Below are positions 10,833 to 19,293 of a stretch of 64,000 bases of DNA, in pieces. The stretch comes from DATARH01 sp035648415 (GTDB lineage: Bacteria; Pseudomonadota; Alphaproteobacteria; ATCC43930; CGMCC-115725), in assembly GCA_035648415.1 (NCBI GenBank), contig DASRLO010000084.1:1-64000 (forward strand), in the 5' to 3' direction. The notes under the pieces are model-generated. The model searched no databases and was not told where the DNA came from. It was given only the letters and a program-made list of their open reading frames with translations. The position numbers were made by a program, and so were the translations under genes. How positions within the stretch are numbered: position 1 is the stretch's first letter; every line of letters begins with the position of its first letter.

Positions 10833-11926
10833 GCGGCGCGCGCCCGGCCGAGCGAATCGACGATCTCGGCGAGCCGCCGCGCGGCGGCGGGCAGGTCGTG
10901 CTCGCGGCGGATTTTGTCGCGCGCGGCGGCGCCGAACGCGACGCGGCGGAGGGGGTCGTCGAGTAGCGCTCGCACCGCGGCAGCGAAGGCGACGGCATCG
11001 CCCGGCGGCGCCAGGAGGCCGGTGGCGCCGTCGGCGACGACATCGCCGACCCCGCCGCTGTCGCCGGCGACGACGGCGAGGCCGCTCGCCTGCGCTTCGA
11101 GCAGCGCCATGCCGAACGCCTCGTTGATCGCCGGCCAGACGCAGAGATCGGCGGCGGCGAGTCGCGCGGCCACGCCGCTCTCGGCGGCGGCGCCGACAAA
11201 CCGCACGCGCTCGCCGAGCGGCGCCAGCGCGGCCTCGACCTCGCCGCGCGCCGGGCCGTCGCCGACCACGTCGAGCGTCCAGGGACGGTCGAGCAGGCTG
11301 GCGAGGGCCGCGCCGAGGACGCGGTAGGAGGCGAGCTTGTCGCCGGATCGCATCATCGCCACGGTGATGAGACGCGGCGGCGATGCCGGCTCGCGCGCGG
11401 CGGCATAGGGCCGCGCGTCGAGGAATGGCGCCAGCGCGACAATGCGCTCGGGGTGGGCGAGCAGCGGCGCGACCCCATCGCGGTCGGCGGTATTGAGGCC
11501 GATCACCCGGTCGGCGCAGCGCAGCGCCTGCTCGACCGCGCGATGGCCGAAATCCCAGGGTCCACCGGCGCGCTTGGCGGCGAACGAGGCCTCGGCGACG
11601 ACATAGGGGATGCCGAGCGCCGCCGATATTGCGGGGCCGAGCCAATCCGGCGCCTTGTAGTAGAGGTGGTAGGTGAACCACAGCCCGGGCGCGCTTTCCG
11701 GCTCCGCGCGCCAGCCGGCGATCAGCCGCTCGGCGGTGCGCTTGCCGCGCTCGGCGAGAGGCGCCTGGCGCGCGCCGGTTGGATCGAAGCTGCGCAGCCG
11801 GGACGCGACGAACGGCTGGTGACCGGCGAGGCGCAACGCGTCGATGAGCAGCCGGGCGATCCGGCGGTCGCCCGACGGGGTCTCATGGTCGGGCGGCTTC
11901 AAGGGCGCGTAGAACGCGATGCGCAT
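10829..11926 (-). CDS. Glycosyltransferase family 4 (GT-B)
   Basis: A protein of 365 aa. The N-terminal domain starts MRIAFYAPLKPPDHETPSGDRR, typical of GT4 enzymes that build glycolipids or exopolysaccharide. The C-terminal donor-binding domain has VVGDGPARGEVEAAL and the EX7E-type segment EAFGMALLEAQASGLAVVAG (E at each end of the helix). No membrane helix is seen. The gene lies 6 nt after the previous GT4 and ends in a GTGA overlap with the phosphatase gene. Donor and acceptor cannot be assigned. Confidence 0.85.
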   Translation of the reverse strand: MRIAFYAPLKPPDHETPSGDRRIARLLIDALRLAGHQPFVASRLRSFDPTGARQAPLAERGKRTAERLIAGWRAEPESAPGLWFTYHLYYKAPDWLGPAISAALGIPYVVAEASFAAKRAGGPWDFGHRAVEQALRCADRVIGLNTADRDGVAPLLAHPERIVALAPFLDARPYAAAREPASPPRLITVAMMRSGDKLASYRVLGAALASLLDRPWTLDVVGDGPARGEVEAALAPLGERVRFVGAAAESGVAARLAAADLCVWPAINEAFGMALLEAQASGLAVVAGDSGGVGDVVADGATGLLAPPGDAVAFAAAVRALLDDPLRRVAFGAAARDKIRREHDLPAAARRLAEIVDSLGRARAA

Positions 11927-11932
11927 CGCCGA

Positions 11933-13213
11933 TCAGGAAGCGTCGACCAACTCGCGCTCGGCCCATGCCGGTTGCGGCGGGGCGAGCCCGAAACGCCGCG
12001 CCAGCGCGTCGATCGCGGTGTCGGCATCGAAGAGCGCGCGGACCCGCGCCTCGCCGGCCGCCGCGAGCCGGGCGCGCAGGTGCGGATCGCCGATCAGCCG
12101 GGCCAGCGCGGCGGCGAGCGCGGCACGGTCGCCGGACGGGACCAGGATGCCGGTCTCGCCGTCCTCGATCAGCTCGGGAATGCCGGAGAGCCGGGTCGAG
12201 ACGCAGGCGAGGCGCTGGCTTTGCGCCTCGACCAGCACGTTGGGGAGGCCATCGCGGTCGCCGTCGGGCGCGATTTTGGCGGCGAGCACGAAAAGATCGG
12301 CCGCGCGATAGGCGGCGAGCACCTCGGGCTGCGGGCGGGCGCCGCGCCACTCGATGCGCTCGGCGAGGCCGAGCCGGGCGGCTTCTTGCTGGAGCCTGCC
12401 GGCGAGCGCGCCGCCACCGATATGGACGAACCGCCACGCCAGGTCTTTCGGGAGCAAGGCCAGCGCGGCGAGCAGGTCGTCGTAACCCTTCTTCGCCACC
12501 GCGCGCCCGACCGAGAGGAGCGTCACCGGACGCGCGGGATCGCTGCCGTCACGGTGCCCCGCTTTCCCGGGCGGCGGGGCCGGCGTCGGCGGGAAGCGGT
12601 CGAGCGCGACGCCGTGATAGCACAGCGCGACCCGCCCGGGAGCCGGCGCCAAGGCGGCGAGATGCGCGTGGCCCGCGGCGGTGCAGGTCACCGCCCAGCA
12701 GGCGGCGGCGAGCTTTTCGCGCTTCTCCCACTCGGGCGTGGTCCAGATGTCCTTGGCATGCGCCGAAACGCTCCAGCCGAGCCCGGTCATCGTCGCCGCG
12801 TAGCGCGTCACCGAGGCGGGGGTGTGGAGGAAATGCGCGTGCAGGCGGCCGATGCCGGCGGGCAGCTCGGCGGCCAGCACCAGCGCCTGGCCGAAACGGC
12901 GGACGCGGTTCGGGGTCGGGTCGCGGACAAAATCGGCGAGCCAGGCGCGCCACGCCGACCGGTAGCCCGGCAGACGCCGCGCCCGGCGCCAGGCGCGCCA
13001 GACCCTGAGCGGCTCCCGGCAGAGGTATTCGGGCAGGTACAGGAGGTCGGCGCGGATCTGCCGGTGAACCGGGTGCACAGTCTTGTCGGTCGGGTGGCGC
13101 AGCGCGACGATCAGGATGTCGAGCCCGCGCTGTTCGAGCGCGTGTATCTCCTGCGCGATAAAGGTCTCGGACAGGCGCGGGTAGCCCTTCAGGACAAACG
13201 CGACACGACTCAT
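11933..13213 (-). CDS. Glycosyltransferase family 4 (colanic-acid/exopolysaccharide type)
   Basis: A protein of 426 aa. It begins MSRVAFVLKGYPRLSETFI, the signature N-terminus of exopolysaccharide GT4 proteins that resemble WcaL/AmsK. In the middle are RLHAHFLHTPASVTRYAA and VSAHAKDIW. The donor-domain motifs are LLSVGRAVAKKGYDDLLAAL and DGLPNVLVEAQSQRLACVST, the latter carrying the conserved glutamate. The ATG (13213) overlaps the stop of the COG4671-like gene as ATGA. Probably cytoplasmic or peripheral on the inner membrane. Confidence 0.87.
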   Translation of the reverse strand: MSRVAFVLKGYPRLSETFIAQEIHALEQRGLDILIVALRHPTDKTVHPVHRQIRADLLYLPEYLCREPLRVWRAWRRARRLPGYRSAWRAWLADFVRDPTPNRVRRFGQALVLAAELPAGIGRLHAHFLHTPASVTRYAATMTGLGWSVSAHAKDIWTTPEWEKREKLAAACWAVTCTAAGHAHLAALAPAPGRVALCYHGVALDRFPPTPAPPPGKAGHRDGSDPARPVTLLSVGRAVAKKGYDDLLAALALLPKDLAWRFVHIGGGALAGRLQQEAARLGLAERIEWRGARPQPEVLAAYRAADLFVLAAKIAPDGDRDGLPNVLVEAQSQRLACVSTRLSGIPELIEDGETGILVPSGDRAALAAALARLIGDPHLRARLAAAGEARVRALFDADTAIDALARRFGLAPPQPAWAERELVDAS

Positions 13214-14439
13214 GCGTTGCGCCGCAACTGGCTGCCGAAGCGCGGATGGCGGCCGCGGCCGAGCCATTTGGATGCCAGCTTGTTGACGTTCGCCATGCCG
13301 TCGAGGAGTCCCGGCACCACCACTGCCGAAGGCCGCGCCTGCTGGGTCAGTTGCAGGAGCGCCGCCGCCATCCGCATCGGATCGCGCGCGTTGTCGTCGG
13401 TCAGCATCGCGACGAGGCCGAGCTCGGCGGCGCGCCGGGCGCGGATGTATTGTTCGAGCCGCGGCACGGTGCGCGGCAGGATCAGCGCCGGCTTGTCGAA
13501 CGACAGGATCTCGCAGAACGTGTTGTAGCCGCCCATCGCCACGACGCCGCTGGCGCGCGCCATCAAGGCTTCCAGGCGAGCGTCGAAGGTGATCGCCCGC
13601 ACCTTCGGCAGGCGCGCGGCGCGCACATCGTAGGCGGCCTGGCGCTCTGGCAGCATAAAGGGGCCGTAGACGATCAACGCCGGCGGCAGCGGGCCGGGGT
13701 CGTGCTCGTAAGCCGCCAGCACCCAATCGACGACCTCCTCGCCATCGCCGCCGCCGCCGGCCGTCACCAGCAGGAAATCGTCTGCGGCGAGACCGCGGGT
13801 TTCGACATTGGCCGCCGCTGCCTCGCCGACATGGCGCCGCAGGTAGCCGGTGTAGACCATGCGGCGGCGCACGCTCGCCGGCAGGTCGATGCCGGCGAGC
13901 GGATCGCAAACCTGCGGCAGGCCGTAAACCCACAGCTCGTCGTAATACTCGCTCAACGCGGGCACCGCGTTCTTGCGCTCCCATTCGGATTCGAGCACCG
14001 AGGGATCGTCCATCACGTCGCGCAGGCCGAGGATCAGCGGGGTGCCGCGCTCGCGCAGCAAATCGAGCGTCGGCCGCACCTCGCCGCGCAGGCCGAGCGG
14101 CTCCTTGTCGACGATCAACAGGTCGGGATCGAAGATATCGGCGGTGTGGCGGATGATCGAGGAGCGCATCGCCAACGTCTCCTCGATGTCGATATGCAAG
14201 GACAGCGACACATATTCGCCGTTGCGCAGCTTGATTACGCCCGGAATGCGCACAAAATCCACGCGCGAGCGAAAATCGAAGCTGCCGATAATAGGCGATC
14301 CCGATAGGATCAGGACTGAAACGGCGGAGTCCGCTTCGACCAGCGAATGGGCAATCGCGCGGCAACGACGTAGATGACCGAGACCAAAACTGTCGTGGCT
14401 ATAGATCAGTACGCGCTTATGGTCGCGCCGTCGGGGCAT
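13210..14439 (-). CDS. Predicted glycosyltransferase, COG4671-like (first gene of the operon)
   Basis: A 409-residue MurG-related protein. The start ATG at 14439 is set by a strong GGAGG site 6 nt upstream; earlier in-frame ATGs lack one. The opening IYSHDSFGLGHLRRCRAIA is diagnostic for this group of predicted glycosyltransferases. The C-terminal half has LLVTAGGGGDGEEVVDWVL and GVVAMGGYNTFCEILSFDKP, the probable nucleotide-sugar pocket. It heads the minus-strand operon and is divergent from the 938-aa ABC gene, with 86 bp between them that must hold both promoters. Confidence 0.85.
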   Translation of the reverse strand: MPRRRDHKRVLIYSHDSFGLGHLRRCRAIAHSLVEADSAVSVLILSGSPIIGSFDFRSRVDFVRIPGVIKLRNGEYVSLSLHIDIEETLAMRSSIIRHTADIFDPDLLIVDKEPLGLRGEVRPTLDLLRERGTPLILGLRDVMDDPSVLESEWERKNAVPALSEYYDELWVYGLPQVCDPLAGIDLPASVRRRMVYTGYLRRHVGEAAAANVETRGLAADDFLLVTAGGGGDGEEVVDWVLAAYEHDPGPLPPALIVYGPFMLPERQAAYDVRAARLPKVRAITFDARLEALMARASGVVAMGGYNTFCEILSFDKPALILPRTVPRLEQYIRARRAAELGLVAMLTDDNARDPMRMAAALLQLTQQARPSAVVVPGLLDGMANVNKLASKWLGRGRHPRFGSQLRRNA

Positions 14440-14525
14440 GCGGCGCCTCCTTTGCTGTCGACCGGTTGTACTATTACACGGGCGCATAGGGCGCATGAAA
14501 TGCTCTTTTTAAGTGAGCCGACACG

Positions 14526-17342
14526 GTGAAATCACTGGCGGCCATGGCCGCTCCGGCAGCCAACACGGCCGAGCCGCTGCGCGTTCCCCCGTTGACGCCC
14601 GGGACCGCCCCGAGCGCCTCGTCCGGGGCCGCCCACGGGGCCGCCGCGGCGCCAAGCGAGCCGGCGTCCAAGCCCGCGCCGCCGACCGAAGACAGCCTCG
14701 AGCCGACGGTCTACCGCTTCATCCTGCGGCACAGCCTGAAGCACCAGATCATGCTGCTGGTGCTTACGCTGATATCGTTTCCGTTTCTTTACTATTCGCT
14801 CGACCTGCCGAAGACGATCATCAACCGCGCGATCGGCGGCAAGCGCTTCCCGCAGCCGTTCTTCGGGTTCGAGCTCAATCAGGTGCCTTATCTGATGACG
14901 CTGTGCGGGATCTTCCTCGCGCTGGTGTTCATCAACGGCGGCTTCAAATACTGCATCAACACGCTGAAGGGTCAGCTCGGCGAGCGGATGCTGCGGCGCT
15001 TCCGCTATGCGCTCTATCTGCGCCTGATGCGCTTCCCGCCGAGCTATTTCCAGAAGACATCGTCGGCGCAGATCATCCCGATGATCACCACCGAATGCGA
15101 GCAGCTCGGCGGGTTCATCGGCGACGCGTTCGTGCTGCCGCTGTTTCAGGGCGGGCAGCTGCTGACCATCATCTTCTTCATGTTTGTTCAGGACCCGATG
15201 CTGGGCGCCGCGGCGGTGGCGCTCTACCCGGTTCAGGGCTACATCATCCCCAGGCTGCAGCGCGTTGTGAACCAGCTCGGCAAGAGCCGTATCCGCACGA
15301 TACGCGTCGTCGCCGACCGGGTTCAGGAATCCGCCGCCGGGATCGCCGAGATCCAGGCCAACGATACCGTGAAGCTGCAGCTCAGCAACTTCGCCCATCT
15401 TCTCGGCACCATCTACGACATCCGGTTCGAGATTTACCGGCGCAAGTTCTTCGTCAAATTTCTCAACAACTTTATCGGGCAGCTCACCCCGTTCTTCTTC
15501 TTCTCGATCGGCGGCTACCTGGTGATCAGGGGCAACCTGTCGTTCGGCGCGCTGGTCGCGGTGCTGGCGGCGTACAAGGATCTGGCGTCGCCGTGGAAGG
15601 AGCTGCTCGACTTCTACCAGAACAACCAGAACTCGCGGCTCACCTACGACCAGATCGTCGAGCAGTTCGAACCGGCCAACATGCTCGACGCCGAGCTCCT
15701 GCTGGCCGAGCCGGAGACGATCCCGCGGCTTACCGGCGAGCTGACGGTCGCCAATCTGTCGCTCGCCGGCGACGATAAGAGCCGGCTGGTCGACGCGGTC
15801 AGCTTTACCCTGGCGCTCGACGAGCATGTCGCGATCATCGGCCAGAGCGGCAGCGGCAAGGATGAGCTGGCGCTGCTGCTGGCGCGGCTGGCGCATCCGT
15901 CGGGCGGCCGGATCACGGTCGGCGGCACCGACCTAGCCGGATTGCCGCTGGCCGTTGTCGGCCGCCGCATCGGCTATGTCAACGCGACGCCCTATTTGTT
16001 CTCCGGAACGCTGCGCGACAATTTGCTGCTCGGTCTGCGCCACCGCCCGGTCCTGCCGGCGAGCCTCGACGAGGCTGCGGCCGCGAAACGGGCAAAGGAG
16101 CTGATCGAGGCACGGCGCGCCGGCAACATCGATTTCGACATCGACGCCGATTGGATCGACTACCAGAGCGCCGGGGTCGTCGATGCCCGCGAATTGGCAC
16201 TGCGCGTCGGCGAGGTGCTGGGGCAATTGGGCTTCGAGGACGACGTCTACGGGTTCGGCCTGCGCGGCCGCGTCGATTCCGCGGCGCAGCCCGAATTGGC
16301 GGCGCGTCTGCTCGAAGCGCGCACCGCCTTGTCGCAACGCCTGGTGCGCGACGGCATCACCAACCTCGTCGAGACCTACGACCCCGAGCGCTACAACAGC
16401 AACGCCACAGTCGCGGAAAATCTGCTGTTCGGCACGCCGATCGGCCCGGTCTTCGAGTTCGACGCGCTGGCTACCAACAAATACGTGCTGCGGGTGCTCG
16501 ACAGGCTCGGGCTGACCGACGACCTCATCGAAGCCGGGCGCGAGGTGGCGGCGACGATGACCGAAATCTTCGCCGGCCTGCCGGGCGACCACCCGTTCTT
16601 CGAGCAGTACAGCTTTATCAGCGCCAATGACCTGCCCGAATTCAAGACGATCCTCGGCGCGATCGAGGGCAACGATCTGAAGAAGCTGGGCGAGGAGCCG
16701 CGCCGCAAGCTGCTGTCATTGCCGTTCAAGCTGATCGCCGCGCGGCACCGGCTCGATGTGCTCGACGAGCGAATGCAGCAGCGACTCCTGGAGGCGCGCC
16801 ACGCGTTCCAGGCCGATCTGCCGGAAGAGGCGCGCAACCAGATCGCGTTTTTCCACCCCGAGGAATACAACGCCGCCGCTTCGGTGCAGGACAACATCCT
16901 GTTCGGCAAGATCGCCTACGGCGAATCCGACGCCATGATGCGCGTGCCGGCGGTGCTGGGCGAGGTGCTCGACGAACTGGGGCTGCATTCGTCGGTGGTC
17001 GATGTCGGGCTCGACTACAATATCGGGACCGCCGGATCGCGCCTGTCGTGGGCTCAGCGGCAGCGCGCCGCGATCGCCCGCGTCGTGCTGAAGCGGCCGG
17101 ATCTGATGATCCTCAACGAGGCGACCTCGGCGCTCGACGGCCAGGCGCAGAGCAAGGTGATGGAGGGGCTGTTCGGCGAATTCGCCGGACGCTGCCTCGT
17201 CTGGGTGCTGCACCGCGCCAGCCTCGCACGCAATTTCGACCGGGTGCTGGTGATGAGCGGCGGCAAGCTGCAGGAGCAGGGCCGCTTCGCCGAGCTCGAC
17301 CACAAGGATTCGCTGACCAGCCTGTTGATGGCGGCGGAATGA
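14526..17342 (+). CDS. ABC transporter permease-ATPase with split nucleotide-binding domain
   Basis: A 938-residue half-transporter-like protein. A Pro/Ala-rich ~55-residue N-tail precedes a type-I exporter membrane domain (about 70-370). The nucleotide-binding domain then opens with Walker A GQSGSGKD (439-446), where the usual Ser/Thr after Lys is Asp. The ABC signature (RLSWAQRQR, 839-847) comes about 395 residues later, instead of roughly 100, and Walker B reads DLMILNEATS (859-868) with Asn for the usual Asp. His 896 fits the H-loop. The insertion holds two extra copies of the NLLFG-type motif normally found once per domain (near 495, 630 and 790). Such substitutions make efficient ATP hydrolysis doubtful. 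GTG start; an ATG lies at 14544. Confidence 0.85.
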   Translation: MKSLAAMAAPAANTAEPLRVPPLTPGTAPSASSGAAHGAAAAPSEPASKPAPPTEDSLEPTVYRFILRHSLKHQIMLLVLTLISFPFLYYSLDLPKTIINRAIGGKRFPQPFFGFELNQVPYLMTLCGIFLALVFINGGFKYCINTLKGQLGERMLRRFRYALYLRLMRFPPSYFQKTSSAQIIPMITTECEQLGGFIGDAFVLPLFQGGQLLTIIFFMFVQDPMLGAAAVALYPVQGYIIPRLQRVVNQLGKSRIRTIRVVADRVQESAAGIAEIQANDTVKLQLSNFAHLLGTIYDIRFEIYRRKFFVKFLNNFIGQLTPFFFFSIGGYLVIRGNLSFGALVAVLAAYKDLASPWKELLDFYQNNQNSRLTYDQIVEQFEPANMLDAELLLAEPETIPRLTGELTVANLSLAGDDKSRLVDAVSFTLALDEHVAIIGQSGSGKDELALLLARLAHPSGGRITVGGTDLAGLPLAVVGRRIGYVNATPYLFSGTLRDNLLLGLRHRPVLPASLDEAAAAKRAKELIEARRAGNIDFDIDADWIDYQSAGVVDARELALRVGEVLGQLGFEDDVYGFGLRGRVDSAAQPELAARLLEARTALSQRLVRDGITNLVETYDPERYNSNATVAENLLFGTPIGPVFEFDALATNKYVLRVLDRLGLTDDLIEAGREVAATMTEIFAGLPGDHPFFEQYSFISANDLPEFKTILGAIEGNDLKKLGEEPRRKLLSLPFKLIAARHRLDVLDERMQQRLLEARHAFQADLPEEARNQIAFFHPEEYNAAASVQDNILFGKIAYGESDAMMRVPAVLGEVLDELGLHSSVVDVGLDYNIGTAGSRLSWAQRQRAAIARVVLKRPDLMILNEATSALDGQAQSKVMEGLFGEFAGRCLVWVLHRASLARNFDRVLVMSGGKLQEQGRFAELDHKDSLTSLLMAAE

Positions 17343-17384
17343 AAACTGACAGAGCGCAAAGCGCCGTGACGCCGGGAGGCTAGC

Positions 17385-17873
17385 ATGAGCCTGCAGCAGG
17401 AATTCGAGGTGCTACGGCGGGTGCCGTTCTTCGCCGAGATCGAGCCGGCTAAGCTGAAGCTGCTCGCCTTCATGAGCGAGCGGGTCGGGTTCGACGACGG
17501 CAAGATCGTTTGCCACCAGGGTGACGCCGGCGATGCGGCCTATCTGATCATCGACGGCGAGGCCGACATCGTGCTCGAGGGGCCGGCGGGGCCGATCACC
17601 GTCGCGACGCTCGGCGCCAACGAGATCGTCGGCGAGATGGCGATCCTGTGCGACGCGCCGCGCAACGCCACGGTGCGCGCCAAAGGGCGGCTCGTCGCCC
17701 TGCGCATCGCCAAGGACCCGTTCATGCGGATGGTGCGCGAGTTCCCCAACATGGCCGTCTCGATCATGCAGGAGCTGGCGCACCGCGTCCAATCGACCAA
17801 CAGCCAGCTGCAGGCCGCGCTCAACGAGGTGCGGCAACTGCGTCAGCAGTCGGGCGCCCATACCGCGGCATGA
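17385..17873 (+). CDS. Stand-alone cyclic-nucleotide-binding domain protein
   Basis: A 162-residue protein consisting of one CRP-like cyclic-nucleotide-binding domain (about 10-125). The phosphate-binding cassette is GEMAILCDAPRNATVRA, with the conserved Glu and Arg for cNMP contact. The C-terminal ~35 residues are a Gln-rich helix (NSQLQAALNEVRQLRQQ), likely a coiled coil. There is no helix-turn-helix, so it is not a DNA-binding CRP. It lies 42 nt after the ABC gene, which suggests a regulatory partner that senses cAMP or cGMP for that transporter, by inference from position only. Confidence 0.85.
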   Translation: MSLQQEFEVLRRVPFFAEIEPAKLKLLAFMSERVGFDDGKIVCHQGDAGDAAYLIIDGEADIVLEGPAGPITVATLGANEIVGEMAILCDAPRNATVRAKGRLVALRIAKDPFMRMVREFPNMAVSIMQELAHRVQSTNSQLQAALNEVRQLRQQSGAHTAA

Positions 17874-17911
17874 CGGCGCGCGAATGAAGACGGCGGCATG
17901 AAGAGGGGCGC

Positions 17912-18403
17912 GTGAGCCGGCTCGACAGCTTTATCCGCCGACTCGAAGCGCAGCGCGCCTGCCTCGACCGCGCCGCCGAGCTAATCGCCGGGCTCGACGG
18001 TTTCGTGCTGGAGCTGGGGCTCGGCAACGGCCGCACCTACGACCATCTGCGCCAGCTGTTCCCGGGGCGCGAGATCTATGTCTGCGACCGCCAGGCGGCC
18101 GCGCACCCCGACTGCGTCCCGCCCGCCGACCGGCTGCTGCTCGGCGATTTGCGCGAGACGCTGCCCGCGGCGCGCGCCTGGCTCGGCGGCAAGGTCGCGC
18201 TCGCCCATCTCGATGTCGGCACCGGCGACGCCGCCGGCAACAAGGCGCTCGCCGCCGAATTGCTGCCGCTGGTCGTGCCGCTGCTGCGGCGGGGCGGCGT
18301 GATGGCGAGCGATCCGGCGATGGGGTGCCCGGAACTGGCGCCGCTGAAACTGCCGGATGGCGTGGCGGAAGGGCGGTACCATTTGTACCGCCGGCCCGCG
18401 TGA
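17912..18403 (+). CDS. Class I SAM-dependent methyltransferase (short)
   Basis: A 163-residue protein with a Rossmann-type SAM motif I, GFVLELGLGNGRTYDHL (about 29-45), followed by an acidic strand end (EIYVCDRQ) and later LAHLDVGTGDAAGNKALAAEL. It lacks an obvious substrate domain. GTG start. It is transcribed with the ABC and cyclic-nucleotide-binding genes (38 nt after the latter). The substrate is unknown; O-methylation of a glycan would fit the neighbourhood but is speculation. Confidence 0.75.
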   Translation: MSRLDSFIRRLEAQRACLDRAAELIAGLDGFVLELGLGNGRTYDHLRQLFPGREIYVCDRQAAAHPDCVPPADRLLLGDLRETLPAARAWLGGKVALAHLDVGTGDAAGNKALAAELLPLVVPLLRRGGVMASDPAMGCPELAPLKLPDGVAEGRYHLYRRPA

Positions 18404-18549
18404 CTCCGCGCTCTTAAGGAAACATGATGGCGGCCGTGCCGCTGCGCCTTCCTAAGGCGGCATGCCCCGCTGGGCTTGGCCTTGGGGGCCACGTGTTATG
18501 GGCGGATGTTGACGTGGATGGCCGGCCAAACCCGGCCAAGGGCATAACA

Positions 18550-19293
18550 TCAAGCGGTGCTGCCGGCATCGACGGTCAGCACGGTGCCGGTGATGTTGCG
18601 CGCCGCGTCGCCCATCAGGAACGCCACCGCCGCGGCGACATCGCCTGCCTCGGCGAGCCGCTTCAAGGGGCTGCGCCGCACCACCCGGTCGCGCTCGCGC
18701 TCGCCCATCCCCTCGGTCATCGCGGTGTCGACAAAACCCGGCGCCACCGCGTTGACCGTGATTCCGAGCGGCCCGACTTCGCGCGCCAGCGATTTGGTGA
18801 ACCCGATCAGCGACGCCTTGGTCGCGCCGTAGACCGCGAGCCCGCTAAAGCCGGTGCCGGCGACGATCGACGAGATGTTGACGATCCGCCCGCCCCCCGT
18901 GACGCCGCCGCCGATCATCATCGCGCGCACGACCTGCTTGGTCATGACCATCGGCGACACGGTGTTGAGCCGCACGGTGCGCTCGATATCGGCGACGCGC
19001 ATCGTCGCGAGGACCCCGCTGGCGCCGATCCCGGCATTGTTGACCAGACCATAGATCGGCCCGAATTCCGCTCGGATGTTTTTGACGAGATCGGGAATCG
19101 CGCCGAGATCGGCAAGGTCGCAAGGCCAGAAATGCAGCGGGGTTGGCTTGCCCCTGGCGGCGGCGATCTCGTCGCTCTCCTGGCGGGCGACGATGATCGC
19201 GGTATAGCCGGCATCGCGCAGCCGGGTCGCGATGCTGAGACCGAGGCCGCGGCTGCCGCCAGTGACAATGACGTTCCGCGGGGCGTCAGCCAT
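18550..19293 (-). CDS. SDR family oxidoreductase, FabG-like
   Basis: A 247-residue classical short-chain dehydrogenase. The cofactor motif is TGGSRGLG (11-18), NNAG is at 85-88, and the catalytic set is Ser 141/142, Tyr 155 and Lys 159 (YGATK). The C-terminal GTVLTVDAG is typical of 3-oxoacyl-ACP reductases. The start overlaps the end of the AMP-ligase gene by 8 nt, and an acyl carrier protein gene lies just upstream. A beta-ketoacyl-ACP (or aldehyde) reduction on that carrier is therefore the likely role, rather than bulk fatty-acid synthesis. Confidence 0.88.
   Translation of the reverse strand: MADAPRNVIVTGGSRGLGLSIATRLRDAGYTAIIVARQESDEIAAARGKPTPLHFWPCDLADLGAIPDLVKNIRAEFGPIYGLVNNAGIGASGVLATMRVADIERTVRLNTVSPMVMTKQVVRAMMIGGGVTGGGRIVNISSIVAGTGFSGLAVYGATKASLIGFTKSLAREVGPLGITVNAVAPGFVDTAMTEGMGERERDRVVRRSPLKRLAEAGDVAAAVAFLMGDAARNITGTVLTVDAGSTA

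Noticed and set aside
11453..13528. A ~690-codon plus-strand open frame opposite two GT4 genes
   Set aside because: No ribosome site or recognisable domain; the minus strand encodes complete glycosyltransferases with overlapping starts and stops.
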